A stretch of DNA of 64,000 nucleotides, from positions 1 through 64,000 of the forward strand of contig CALMBO010000011.1 in NCBI GenBank assembly GCA_937860055.1. The letters are read 5' to 3'. The notes below the pieces were generated by a model. That model worked only from the letters and a program-made list of their open reading frames with translations, was not told the origin of the DNA and made no database searches. The stretch is from an uncultured Verrucomicrobiota bacterium (GTDB lineage: Bacteria; Verrucomicrobiota; Kiritimatiellia; CAIQIC01; Lenti-01). Both the position numbers and the translations under genes were made by a program. Below are positions 36,675-45,394 of this stretch, one piece after another (position 1 is the first letter of the stretch; each line of letters opens with the position of its first letter).

Positions 36675-37028
36675 ATGACTAGCATCATACTATTTGTCGT
36701 CTATTACGCCTTAGGCATGGTCCTTGCGTTCATCGCCTCGGCATGCCTCGCCATGATCGTCTGCGCATTGGTGGCACTTACCCGCATCTTCGCCTACAAG
36801 TGGACTTGGTTGCAGCTTCTCGGCTACTTGATGGCACTCGGCGTCGGCATATTTCTCATCCAGCTAGGGTTGTTGGGTGCCGGCACGCTTGGCGACCATA
36901 CGCATTACCGCATGCAAATCGGCATCATCGTCGGTGCTGTGTGGCCAGGCCTCTTAAGCCTTCATCTGGTACCACTGTTCGCACGGATTGCCGCGCGAAC
37001 CGGGAAAGGCGATTTCACGGACAACTGA
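36675..37028 (+). CDS. Small multi-pass membrane protein (117 aa)
   Basis: Three to four hydrophobic segments. Confidence 0.55.
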   Translation: MTSIILFVVYYALGMVLAFIASACLAMIVCALVALTRIFAYKWTWLQLLGYLMALGVGIFLIQLGLLGAGTLGDHTHYRMQIGIIVGAVWPGLLSLHLVPLFARIAARTGKGDFTDN

Positions 37029-37118
37029 TCATGCACAAACCAAAATATACGAAAGAGGGCACGAGCGCGGAAAAAGCGTCGAAGTGCTTGAAACCGTGGC
37101 TCCTGCGCGTTCGTATTG

Positions 37119-37180
37119 GGTGATACAACATCGGGCGCATTCCTTTCGGGGTGATACGAAAACGGATTTCAAGGTGATAC
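37119..37180. repeat. Iteron-like GGTGATAC repeats (37119, 37150, 37173)
   Basis: Read directly; further GTGATAC at 35931. Confidence 0.55.
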
Positions 37181-37271
37181 AAAAGCGTTTCTACATATAG
37201 AAACAGCCCCGGAAGTGCGGCGATGCCTCTCCGGGGCCGCAGAATCGCTTTTGGCGCGTCGGCTGCGCGGC

Positions 37272-37787
37272 CTATGCCGTGGCCTTGCCTCGGCTCCGCA
37301 ATCGCTTCCTGCGCGGCGCGGGCGGCCCCGCGAACAGGTGGCGGGCGGCGGAAAACTTCGGCCCGCCTCCCGCCGCTTCCGTTCTGGCGCGAAGCTCGCC
37401 AAAAGTTGAAAACGGGCCAGCATAAGTTTGCGCGTCCTCACGGTAGAGACAGCCCACCATCTGCATCCCCAGCACGGTCGGCGGCGGGGCTGCGTAGTTG
37501 TGGCATAACTGGATGATCCGCCCGTGCCTGTCGCGGAAGGCTTCTGGGTGGGACCATTCTTCGCCGCGTTCGGTTCGCGGTTCTGGAATTAAAAGGATGC
37601 ACCTTTTCCGCAAGCTCCATTTTTCCGCAAAGCGGATTCGGGCTTCGAGGATTTCGGGCGATACGTCCGGGCGGTGCATTAGGGCGGCGGTCTTGGTTGG
37701 CTGTTCATCACTCATAGCTGGCTGTTCGGCTCGGATGGCTCTGGCCGTGGCGGGGGCTGTTGGATTCTCGGTTTGCTTTGAATTCAT
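37272..37787 (-). CDS. Hypothetical protein (171 aa)
   Basis: ORF; start uncertain. Confidence 0.5.
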   Translation of the reverse strand: MNSKQTENPTAPATARAIRAEQPAMSDEQPTKTAALMHRPDVSPEILEARIRFAEKWSLRKRCILLIPEPRTERGEEWSHPEAFRDRHGRIIQLCHNYAAPPPTVLGMQMVGCLYREDAQTYAGPFSTFGELRARTEAAGGGPKFSAARHLFAGPPAPRRKRLRSRGKATA

Positions 37788-37865
37788 AGATGGCTGTTCC
37801 TGTGATTGGGGGTTATTGACGACGGCGGTAGCGGATCAACTTCGCTACTGCGTTAACTTCATTTT

Positions 37866-37951
37866 GAAGTTCGCCGTAGTAAGTGGCTCGGCGGGGAGGG
37901 GGGAGGCGAAAGCCTAGCCTCCCCTCCCTGCCTCTTACTACTTCGGACTTC
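37866..37951. repeat. Long imperfect inverted repeat
   Basis: GAAGTTCGCCGTAGTAAG (37866-37883) versus CTTACTACTTCGGACTTC (37934-37951), enclosing GGGGAGGGGGGAGGC / GCCTCCCCTCCC. Confidence 0.8.
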
Positions 37952-37992
37952 GTTTTCCCTATAAGGCAAAGTTGAAGTTGCGAAGTTCGTTT

Positions 37993-38991
37993 TCATGCCT
38001 CCGCCGTCCGGGTGTACTTGCCGAAAACGTCCTTCTCCGTACTGCCGTTGGCGCGGGCCTTCCGCAGTAGTCCGGCGAAGGTCGTTTCCTTCATTCCGTG
38101 CATCTTCTCCGCCGCGCATTTCCAATCGGTGTACGTCAATCCCTGCTTCGGGAGCAGGAGCAGGATGTTTTCGACGGTGAAGCGCGGCGGGCGGGGTGCG
38201 TGGCCGATGGGCTTTAGGTCGTAGGGGTCTAGGCTATCGTCCACCCTCCATAGCGGATATTCCCAGCGCACCACAAACGGCTCCGGGCGGGCGAAGCTGC
38301 GGCATGTCGTTTCGACGGTGTAGCAGTCGTCCTCCTTATGCCGCGTCATGGTGATAAATACATCCACGGCCCGCGCAAACATTCCCGCTCCGCTGGCGCG
38401 GTCCAGGTGGTCGGTCTGCGACTTGTTGCCCTTGCTGAAGTGGTGAGCCACCAGAACCGCCGCGCCTGTGCGCTCGGCCAATTCCGCCAGTTCGCCCATT
38501 GTCTGCGCCTGTGCGCTGTTGTCGTTCTCGTCCCGCCCGCCGTTGAAGTAGTAGAGCGGATCGGGAACAATCAGCGCATAGGGCTTGCCTCGTTCTTCCT
38601 GCCTTCGCAGGATCTCCGGCACAAGTTCGCGGATGGTCAGGTGCTCGCCGCGTAGATGCCAGATGTCCATGCCTTCCGGGGCTTCGCCTAATCCAAGCGC
38701 ATCAATCAGCTTTTGCGGCCTTACTTGTAGGTCGTATTCTTCCAGTTCGCCGTTGATGTAGAGCGTGTCGCCGGGAGTGGTTTTCATTCCTAGCCAAGTG
38801 CGGCCGGCCGCAACCGATATGCACGCGGTTTTGAGCCACCATGATTTCCCCACCTTGCTAGACGCGGCCAGCATCGCCACCTGTCCCGCCCGCAAAACTC
38901 CATGCAAGACCTGCGGCGGCTCCGGTATCGGACCCGCCAGAAAATCGCGGAGGCTGACAATCGGCGGCGGATTTTTCCTGTTCGTACTCAT
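37993..38991 (-). CDS. RepA-like AAA/RecA-fold ATPase (AAA_25-like replicative helicase)
   Basis: GQVAMLAASSKVGKSWWLKTACISVAAGRTWLG, DTLYINGELEEYD, YALIVPDPLYYF, AVLVAHHFSKGNKSQTDHLDRASGAGMFARAVD. Confidence 0.85.
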   Translation of the reverse strand: MSTNRKNPPPIVSLRDFLAGPIPEPPQVLHGVLRAGQVAMLAASSKVGKSWWLKTACISVAAGRTWLGMKTTPGDTLYINGELEEYDLQVRPQKLIDALGLGEAPEGMDIWHLRGEHLTIRELVPEILRRQEERGKPYALIVPDPLYYFNGGRDENDNSAQAQTMGELAELAERTGAAVLVAHHFSKGNKSQTDHLDRASGAGMFARAVDVFITMTRHKEDDCYTVETTCRSFARPEPFVVRWEYPLWRVDDSLDPYDLKPIGHAPRPPRFTVENILLLLPKQGLTYTDWKCAAEKMHGMKETTFAGLLRKARANGSTEKDVFGKYTRTAEA

Positions 38992-39470
38992 CGCGCCAAG
39001 CCTCCCGCCTGTTCGATCTCGTCCGCTCTGCGCGTGTGGCTGGCGGCGCGGTTGCGAAGTTCGGCAGCGCAAGACCTGATTTCCGCTTCGTCCGCGTGGC
39101 GAGTCGCCTTCAATCCGCCGACGGTGGAATTGAAGATGATTCGCCCGTGGGAGTGTTCGGCCTGCAGGCGTAAGGTGCGCTCGTCAAGGTCAAGGCATCC
39201 GCACAGATAGACGCGGCCCCACCATCCGGGGCGGGCTTCCAGAAAATCCACTAGCGGTCCGTCCTCGCGTTCGGGCGGCGGCGGGAATCCGGTCAGGTGC
39301 ATTTGCATCGCGCAACGGCATCGTGTAGTTTCTGCATCGGCGCAACGCTGTTGCCCGCTTGCCGCGTCAACTCCTTCCGGGGGCGCGGCTTTTCGTGTAC
39401 TGCTCGCATTGTCGTCCCCTCCCCGATTAGCCGATTGCTTCAACGCGGTTCTTTGCGAGCCATGCGTCAA
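38988..39470 (-). CDS. Hypothetical protein, overlaps start of RepA-like gene
   Basis: ORF; start uncertain because its 5' end overlaps the HTH gene. Confidence 0.45.
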   Translation of the reverse strand: MTHGSQRTALKQSANRGGDDNASSTRKAAPPEGVDAASGQQRCADAETTRCRCAMQMHLTGFPPPPEREDGPLVDFLEARPGWWGRVYLCGCLDLDERTLRLQAEHSHGRIIFNSTVGGLKATRHADEAEIRSCAAELRNRAASHTRRADEIEQAGGLAR

Positions 39471-39678
39471 GGTCGCGCACGTCGAAAACCACCTTGCAGT
39501 GGCCTAGCCGATAGAACGGAATGCGCCGTTCAAGGCGATAGCGTTTAAGGGTGCGGGGGCAAATCCCCGTGTAGTGGCTGGCCTCGATGGGGGAGAGGCG
39601 CAACCGCTTTGCGATTTTTGCCTGTCTAGCAACCAAGTCCGAGAGCGGGCGTTGGCTGGTGATGATCTGTTTATCCAT
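39427..39678 (-). CDS. HTH_17/excisionase-like protein
   Basis: LRLSPIEASHYTGICPRTLKRYRLERRIPFYRLGHCKVVFDVRDLDAWLA. Confidence 0.75.
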   Translation of the reverse strand: MDKQIITSQRPLSDLVARQAKIAKRLRLSPIEASHYTGICPRTLKRYRLERRIPFYRLGHCKVVFDVRDLDAWLAKNRVEAIG

Positions 39679-39823
39679 TTGCGTCTCCGGCGGGCTTTCG
39701 CCCTAACGAGTTGGCCTTACTGGGGCCATCCGCTACCCGAAACGCGGTGATTCGTTTTGAATGCAAAAACGGCGGGAAAATGTCGCATTCCCGCCGCTAT
39801 TGGGGTGATTTTGGTGATTCGCT

Positions 39824-40615
39824 TTATGATTCGTTCTCGCCCTGATCCTCTGCGCCTTGCTGGTACAAATCGCGCTCTGCGTTTTCCGGCTCGTCTTTGC
39901 GCCGGGGTGTCCTGCGGAACCCCACGGATGGCCGCATCAGGAAAGCGCGTTCTGGCGGAATCTCGGCTTTGGCGTAGGCCGGAAGGATTGTATTCTGCAC
40001 GACATTCCGCGCCTTGCTGTAATTCATCCCAAGAGACTTTGCGGCCTTTCGGATACTTCCAAGATTCAGAATGGCCTCGCGTACCGCCCTCGCCTCATCG
40101 TCCATTGGCATTTGCTTGTAAATGTCCAATGCCTTATCAACGGGATTCTTCGTTGCGTCTTGGGCGATTTCCTCCATTTTCTTATAGCCACGAAGCGCAA
40201 CAGCGTTTTCAGCAGCCATTTTCTGTGCGGCCTCCTCGACAATGCGCCGGGTTTCCGTATGCGCTCCTAGCTTCACGCCGAACACAAGAGCATCGTAAGC
40301 AAGGGCGATTGCCTCCGGCCCCTGCGCTTTGGTTTGCGTTTCAACCCTACGGAAAAACTCGGTTGCGTCGTCCTGTAGGTGGAATGCCTTGCTTGACTCC
40401 ATCAAGGTACGGGTCTTGGAAAGAATGAAATCCATCCATCCGACCTTCTCGAACGCGGCATCAATCGCCGCCGCCTTGTCCTGCTTGGCCTTGTTCCATG
40501 AATTGTCAGCGGCGGGACGGGTTATCCGATAAAGGGTTTTGAAAAGCTTTTCCCCCTCTTTGGTTTTCAACTCTTCTTTGGAGAAAGAACCGATTTTGAC
40601 TGATTTATTCTTCAT
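39824..40615 (-). CDS. Hypothetical protein (263 aa), possible HTH near C-terminus
   Basis: AILNLGSIRKAAKSLGMNYSKARNVVQ; stop and start nearly adjacent to integrase. Confidence 0.6.
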   Translation of the reverse strand: MKNKSVKIGSFSKEELKTKEGEKLFKTLYRITRPAADNSWNKAKQDKAAAIDAAFEKVGWMDFILSKTRTLMESSKAFHLQDDATEFFRRVETQTKAQGPEAIALAYDALVFGVKLGAHTETRRIVEEAAQKMAAENAVALRGYKKMEEIAQDATKNPVDKALDIYKQMPMDDEARAVREAILNLGSIRKAAKSLGMNYSKARNVVQNTILPAYAKAEIPPERAFLMRPSVGFRRTPRRKDEPENAERDLYQQGAEDQGENES

Positions 40616-40617
40616 GG

Positions 40618-41958
40618 TTATTCCCCCTCGGCGGCGGGCTTGCTGTAGGGCTTGATGCTCCAAAACGCTTTTACCTGCGCGGGCGTGACTCTTGGATTCA
40701 GATAATGTGATTTGGCAATGTCCGGCGTGTTCCCCGCCTCCAAGCATAGTTGCGGGATGTTTTTGATAACCGCGTTGCGGTAGGAACAATAGCTATGGCG
40801 CATCACGTCTGCGCCCCATTTGACTGCTTTCAGCTTCGCGCCTCTCTCGAAAATGGGCTTCCCTTCCTGCATCTTGAACGGCGCGGGCCTCCCCTTCGCG
40901 TCCAGCTTGGCGGCGGCGACAATCCGGCGCATCCACCTGCGCGAATAGAAAAGTTTTCCCGTGCGCTCCGACTTCGGCACGCTCCGCAACCATGACGCAA
41001 GATTCGGTTGGATCGGAACGTTCCGTGTGCGGCGCGTCTTGCTGGTGGTACGGGTCACGGTCAAAAGCCCATTGGTCAAAGAGATGTCCTGCCAATCGAG
41101 TTGAGCCAATTCGTTCTGTGGCCGCACCCCGGCGAACATCCCAACCGCGAAGTATGCCGCCATGCGCGGCTCCATGATCTGCGCCGCCCGCAAGACGGCT
41201 TCTGCTTCCTGCGGGGTAAAAATGTGTACCCGGTCCGGTCCTGGCTCGCGTGGTTCTTCGACCTTGTGAACCGGATTGCGGTCTATGTACTCGCGCTTCA
41301 AGGCGAAGTTGTAGAGCGCATGGAGAGCGCGACGGCGGCTCGCCTGTTTGCTCGGCGTGTCGGCCTCGTACACCCAATCTTCGGCCTGTGCGGTCGTCAA
41401 GGCGGCGGCTAGGCTGTCGCCGTAGGCTTCGACAAACGGGGCGAGATATAGCCTCCTGTCGCGGATGGTGGGCCAGCGTTTACCCTGCCGCGTCAACGCT
41501 TCTAGGTGTTCGTCCAGTAGTTCGGCAACGGTCATTTTTGCGCCTTCAAGCTGGTTCTTGGCGTAGATGCGGGCGGCATCGGCTATTGCTTCGGGTTTGC
41601 CCCCTGCCCCACGGATGGCGGCAACGGCGGCGGCAACTGCGGCGCGTTCTGCCGGGGTCATTCCGGCCAGCGTCACCACGTTTCCGCCTCCGCGTTCGTG
41701 GCGACGAATCAGGGTAGTCTCGCGGGAGCGTCGGGTGGTCTCGGTCTGCAACCATACCTTCAGCGCGGCCTCGTCCGAAAACTGCTTGCGCTTGTGCTTC
41801 CTGACCCGCTTTCCGTGCCTGTTTTGCTCCCATTCCCACCAGTGGCAAACTTGCGCCTCTCCGCCCAAAGCAAGGGGCCGCGTTGCAATCCAGTAGCTCC
41901 ACCCCGTTTTCGTCCTTTGTTTACGGGCCTTTTCTTCGTTCTGCTCGCTTGCGCTCAT
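40618..41958 (-). CDS. Tyrosine recombinase / integrase of element B
   Basis: AGVRPQNELAQLDWQDI, TSKTRRTRNVPI, DVMRHSYCSYR, CLEAGNTPDIAKSHYLN. Confidence 0.9.
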   Translation of the reverse strand: MSASEQNEEKARKQRTKTGWSYWIATRPLALGGEAQVCHWWEWEQNRHGKRVRKHKRKQFSDEAALKVWLQTETTRRSRETTLIRRHERGGGNVVTLAGMTPAERAAVAAAVAAIRGAGGKPEAIADAARIYAKNQLEGAKMTVAELLDEHLEALTRQGKRWPTIRDRRLYLAPFVEAYGDSLAAALTTAQAEDWVYEADTPSKQASRRRALHALYNFALKREYIDRNPVHKVEEPREPGPDRVHIFTPQEAEAVLRAAQIMEPRMAAYFAVGMFAGVRPQNELAQLDWQDISLTNGLLTVTRTTSKTRRTRNVPIQPNLASWLRSVPKSERTGKLFYSRRWMRRIVAAAKLDAKGRPAPFKMQEGKPIFERGAKLKAVKWGADVMRHSYCSYRNAVIKNIPQLCLEAGNTPDIAKSHYLNPRVTPAQVKAFWSIKPYSKPAAEGE

Positions 41959-42001
41959 GGGCTTTGTGTCCTCTCTGGTATCACTTGGTATGCCCGAAAT
42001 A

Positions 42002-42053
42002 TGATACTCTTTTGGTACACTTGCAAGCGGTTTATGCACAATATAAGGCTTTT
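42002..42053. repeat. Right-arm repeats of element B
   Basis: TGATACTCTTTTGGTACACTTG (42002-42023) and GTTTATGCACAATATAAGGCTTTT (42030-42053). Confidence 0.85.
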
Positions 42054-42069
42054 ACTTTCTATGTCCTCT

Positions 42070-42117
42070 GCATTCGTAATGCGACGGTCGTCGGTTCGAA
42101 TCCGACCTTTGGCTCCA
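42070..42117 (+). pseudogene. 3' fragment of tRNA-Thr(CGT), attR of element B
   Basis: Identical over 48 bp to 35765-35812. Confidence 0.95.
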
Positions 42118-42163
42118 CTTTCCCGTGCCGGCGGGGGCAACCGCCGCACGCCCCCCTCCCGCT

Positions 42164-43363
42164 TCAAGGCCCGACCGACCGGTCCGGCGGCAGGATCGTC
42201 CGGAAACCGATGTCATCGTTCCACACCACCGGATATTTGCGGTCGCGATAGCTCACCCGGCAGCAACTTGCATCCCAGTAGTCGTTCCAGCTGGCGCCGC
42301 GGATGACGCGGCGCGTGCCGGACGCCGGCCCCCGCGCATCCGCCACGGAGGCGTCCGCATTCGTGTACCAGCCGGCTTCGTACCAATCCCAGCACCATTC
42401 GCACGCGTTCCCCGCCATGTCCTGCAGTTGATATCCGTTCGGATCGAAGCTCCCCGCCGGCGCCGTATACGGCTCGCCTCCGTCCAGATAGGCCGGGTTC
42501 CATCCGGCATTCGTCGCCACGTCGTACTCGTAGACGTTGACCCCGCCGACCTGGTAGCAATAGTAGTTTGCCTGTTCGTGCCGGATGGTGTCCTCCCCCC
42601 ATGGAAAGCGATGGGCCGGGACACCTCCCCGCGCGGCCTTTTCCCATTCCGCCTCCGTCGGCAGCCGGTAGCCGGAATCCCAGCGAACCCAATCGTTCGA
42701 CAGGTCGACCTGCCCGGTGCGAACCACCTGCGACAGGCCGGGATCCAGATAGTAGGCCGGCGTCCGCCCTTCCTTCTCGCTCCGGGCATTGCACCACTTC
42801 ACGCAGTCGTACCAGTTCACATAGATCACCGGATGGCCGTCCCCCTTGCTGTAGTCCACGCCGTTGGACCAGCTCCCTGCGTTGTCGAAGGTGTAGCCGT
42901 TCGTCAGCGCCCAGCCATGGACTTCGTCCCATTGGCCCACCGTCACCTCGGTCCTGTCCATGTAGAATTCGCTGGCGAAAACCGTATGCACCGCCAGCTC
43001 GTCGGACTCCCCCTCGCCGAACGTGTCGCCCATCTGGAAGATCCCGCCGGGAACGTATGCCATCCCCTCCGGAGCCGCCCAATCGGCCAGCCGCTGCGTC
43101 ACCACCCCGCCTTCTCCGGCATACTGGACGTAATCGAGCCATCCGTTCGTCGGCTCCATCGACGACGCCCGCTGGAACATTCCCGAAACGGAAATCGCGG
43201 AGCTGGACCAGAGGACAAGGCCATCATCCCCGCCCACCTCGATCACGCTGTCCGTCGTCGACAGGAAGCGGAAATACATCGCGTAGTTTTCCGCCTGCGT
43301 CCCGACGGCCGCCAGTGCAATAGCCACGGCCACCACCCCCAGCAGGCTTCCTGTCTGTTTCAT
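42164..43363 (-). CDS. Secreted formylglycine-generating-enzyme-like (SUMF1/FGE-sulfatase fold) protein
   Basis: GMAYVPGGIFQMGDTFGEGESDELAVHTVFASEFYMDRTEVTVGQW...GYRLPTEAEWEKAARGG...GNACEWCWDWY...RVIRGASWND. Confidence 0.92.
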   Translation of the reverse strand: MKQTGSLLGVVAVAIALAAVGTQAENYAMYFRFLSTTDSVIEVGGDDGLVLWSSSAISVSGMFQRASSMEPTNGWLDYVQYAGEGGVVTQRLADWAAPEGMAYVPGGIFQMGDTFGEGESDELAVHTVFASEFYMDRTEVTVGQWDEVHGWALTNGYTFDNAGSWSNGVDYSKGDGHPVIYVNWYDCVKWCNARSEKEGRTPAYYLDPGLSQVVRTGQVDLSNDWVRWDSGYRLPTEAEWEKAARGGVPAHRFPWGEDTIRHEQANYYCYQVGGVNVYEYDVATNAGWNPAYLDGGEPYTAPAGSFDPNGYQLQDMAGNACEWCWDWYEAGWYTNADASVADARGPASGTRRVIRGASWNDYWDASCCRVSYRDRKYPVVWNDDIGFRTILPPDRSVGP

Positions 43364-43494
43364 GCCGCGGCCTCCTCGTGTCCGCACATCCTCTGTCCTG
43401 CCGACGAACCTTCAGACCTCCGCACAGCCGGAAAGGCGGCCGGGGATGCGCCGCCTTCCCACACCGGAGAACACAGATTCCGGCGGCGACCCGG

Positions 43495-43962
43495 TCATTC
43501 CTCCGTTTCGGTGGTTCCCGTTGTTTCCGGGTCGCCCGCCTGCCAGCGTTGCTCCACCGAAGCGATGCCTTCGCGCCCCCCCTGGTCCCGCACGAGGATG
43601 TAGTTCTGGCCGCGCGGGCCATAGCTCTCATACACGGCGGAATAGCCCGCGCTGGCCATGATGCGGCCCATCGCGGGATTGACCACGCTCCATTCGAGCG
43701 GCAGGAGGATATGGGAGTTCAGGTTGCTCGTCTCCGGGACGTCGGAGTCCAGCGACACCTTGGCCCGCATTTCATAGACCCCCTGGTCGGGATCATATGC
43801 GGTCAGGAACACCGTGGCCCCGTCGGCATAGACGGTGGAGGAGGCCGGCGTGACGGCCAGGGCCGTATCGGTTTCCGCATCCTCCCCGCAGCCTGCCGCG
43901 AGCCCCAGCAACCCGACCATGGCGAGGCCGGCACTCATCGTCTTGATCCATTTCGTTTTCAT
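43495..43962 (-). CDS. Putative lipoprotein
   Basis: MKTKWIKTMSAGLAMVGLLGLAAGCGED. Confidence 0.7.
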   Translation of the reverse strand: MKTKWIKTMSAGLAMVGLLGLAAGCGEDAETDTALAVTPASSTVYADGATVFLTAYDPDQGVYEMRAKVSLDSDVPETSNLNSHILLPLEWSVVNPAMGRIMASAGYSAVYESYGPRGQNYILVRDQGGREGIASVEQRWQAGDPETTGTTETEE

Positions 43963-43981
43963 GTTGTTCTCCTTTTCAAAC

Positions 43982-45394
43982 CTACCATTGAATCTGTGTG
44001 CCGCCAGTCGTTGATCCAAAGCCTTCCAGCCGCAGGGCGAAGTCGTCGAAGAACTGCAGATTGGCGCCTTCGCTGTCATAGAACACATGGACCCCGATCT
44101 CGGGCGGCGGCACGCCGTAGAAAGAGGCGGAGGTAAGGAGGGAATCGATGACGTTGGTGGTTTCCGTCCAGGTGCCGCCCACGTTGTTGGAGAAGACGAG
44201 GGGCGCCGGGAAGACGGTGGTGTTTTCCTGCCATACCACGTTGGACGTGCTCGTGTTGGGCCAGTTCGGATAGCAGGACGGACAGTTCGACTGGCTCTGG
44301 ATATAGGCCACGATGCGGTTCTGGCGGTTGGAGTGGCTGGCGTCGGTATATTCCTCGTCGAGCTGGAGCAGCAGCGTCGAATACGGAATCAGCCCGATGA
44401 TGCCGGAGGGCGGATAGGATTTCAGCACGTTGTCCGACGGCAGCAGCCGGTGGGAGGCCAGCAGCTGGAGGACGGCGTTCGACGCCGCGCGATACCACAG
44501 CACCACATGGTGGTTGGTGCCGCGGAGGGCCTCGAACCCGGCGTCCAGCCTTGCATCCTGGGCCCAGGGGGGACGGTCCCGGTCCTTCTCCACCGGAACG
44601 GACCGGAAATAGGACAGACCATAGCTGCCGCCATTGGTCTGCAGGCGGAAACTGATCCCCAGCATGTGGTGCTGGCCAAAGCCCACCCCGGCATTCTCGT
44701 AGGGGGCGGATTTCAACTGGACATCGTAGCTCAGCAGCTTGTCGTGGTACATCCAGGTCTTGTACAGGTTCAACGCCGGGTGGCTCTGCCAGGAGAGGCT
44801 GAGCGTCCCCTCCTCCACGCCGTAGTTCACCGCCAGGTCCTCCTCGCCCGAGTGCCCCGTCGCATGTTCATAGACATGGATGTCGTGCGGATCCGTGGGC
44901 CAGTCCCAGAGATCGCGGTTGAACTCCCCGTCCTCGTCATAGAAGCTGACCGAGGCGTTGGAGGCGATGCCGCGCTCCGCGATGTCGAAATGGATCTGCT
45001 GGCGCGCCTCCAGCGGCGTCCCCGGATTGGCGATGCCGGTCGATTCCACCAGGACGTGCTGGGAGGTGACGGACAATCCGCCCACGTCGTTCGTCATGTT
45101 GGCGAGGTTGATGGTCACGATGAACTGGTCGCCGTTCGCCATGGTGTTGGCCACGGTGATGGGCGCGGGGGGGGAAATGCCGAACAGGGGATCGATGGCG
45201 CGCCGGGCCCGGACATAGGAGGCGCCGGACTCGGCGAGATAGTAGGCCTGGTTGGCGATGCCGAAATAGAGCCGCTCATAGCGCGCGCTCGTCGCCATCG
45301 ACAGGATGGCGGTGCCCACGAGGCCGGCGGCGATCATCGACAGCACCACCACGACCAGTGCCGCGCCCTTCTTGCCTTGGAGTCTTGTTTTCAT
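43982..45394 (-). CDS. PilX/GspK-like prepilin-associated protein
   Basis: KKGAALVVVVLSMIAAGLVGTAILSMATSARYERLYFGIANQAYYLAESG. Confidence 0.75.
   Translation of the reverse strand: MKTRLQGKKGAALVVVVLSMIAAGLVGTAILSMATSARYERLYFGIANQAYYLAESGASYVRARRAIDPLFGISPPAPITVANTMANGDQFIVTINLANMTNDVGGLSVTSQHVLVESTGIANPGTPLEARQQIHFDIAERGIASNASVSFYDEDGEFNRDLWDWPTDPHDIHVYEHATGHSGEEDLAVNYGVEEGTLSLSWQSHPALNLYKTWMYHDKLLSYDVQLKSAPYENAGVGFGQHHMLGISFRLQTNGGSYGLSYFRSVPVEKDRDRPPWAQDARLDAGFEALRGTNHHVVLWYRAASNAVLQLLASHRLLPSDNVLKSYPPSGIIGLIPYSTLLLQLDEEYTDASHSNRQNRIVAYIQSQSNCPSCYPNWPNTSTSNVVWQENTTVFPAPLVFSNNVGGTWTETTNVIDSLLTSASFYGVPPPEIGVHVFYDSEGANLQFFDDFALRLEGFGSTTGGTQIQW

Larger units (their letters stand above)
35813..42117. 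mobile_element. Compact integrative element (element B) in tRNA-Thr(CGT)
   Basis: 48-bp perfect direct repeat (35765-35812 = 42070-42117) bounding integrase, HTH/Xis-like and RepA-like genes. Confidence 0.92.

Noticed and set aside
42125-43603. 492-aa plus ORF
   Set aside because: Antisense to the FGE-like gene; Pro/Arg/His-rich shadow ORF.
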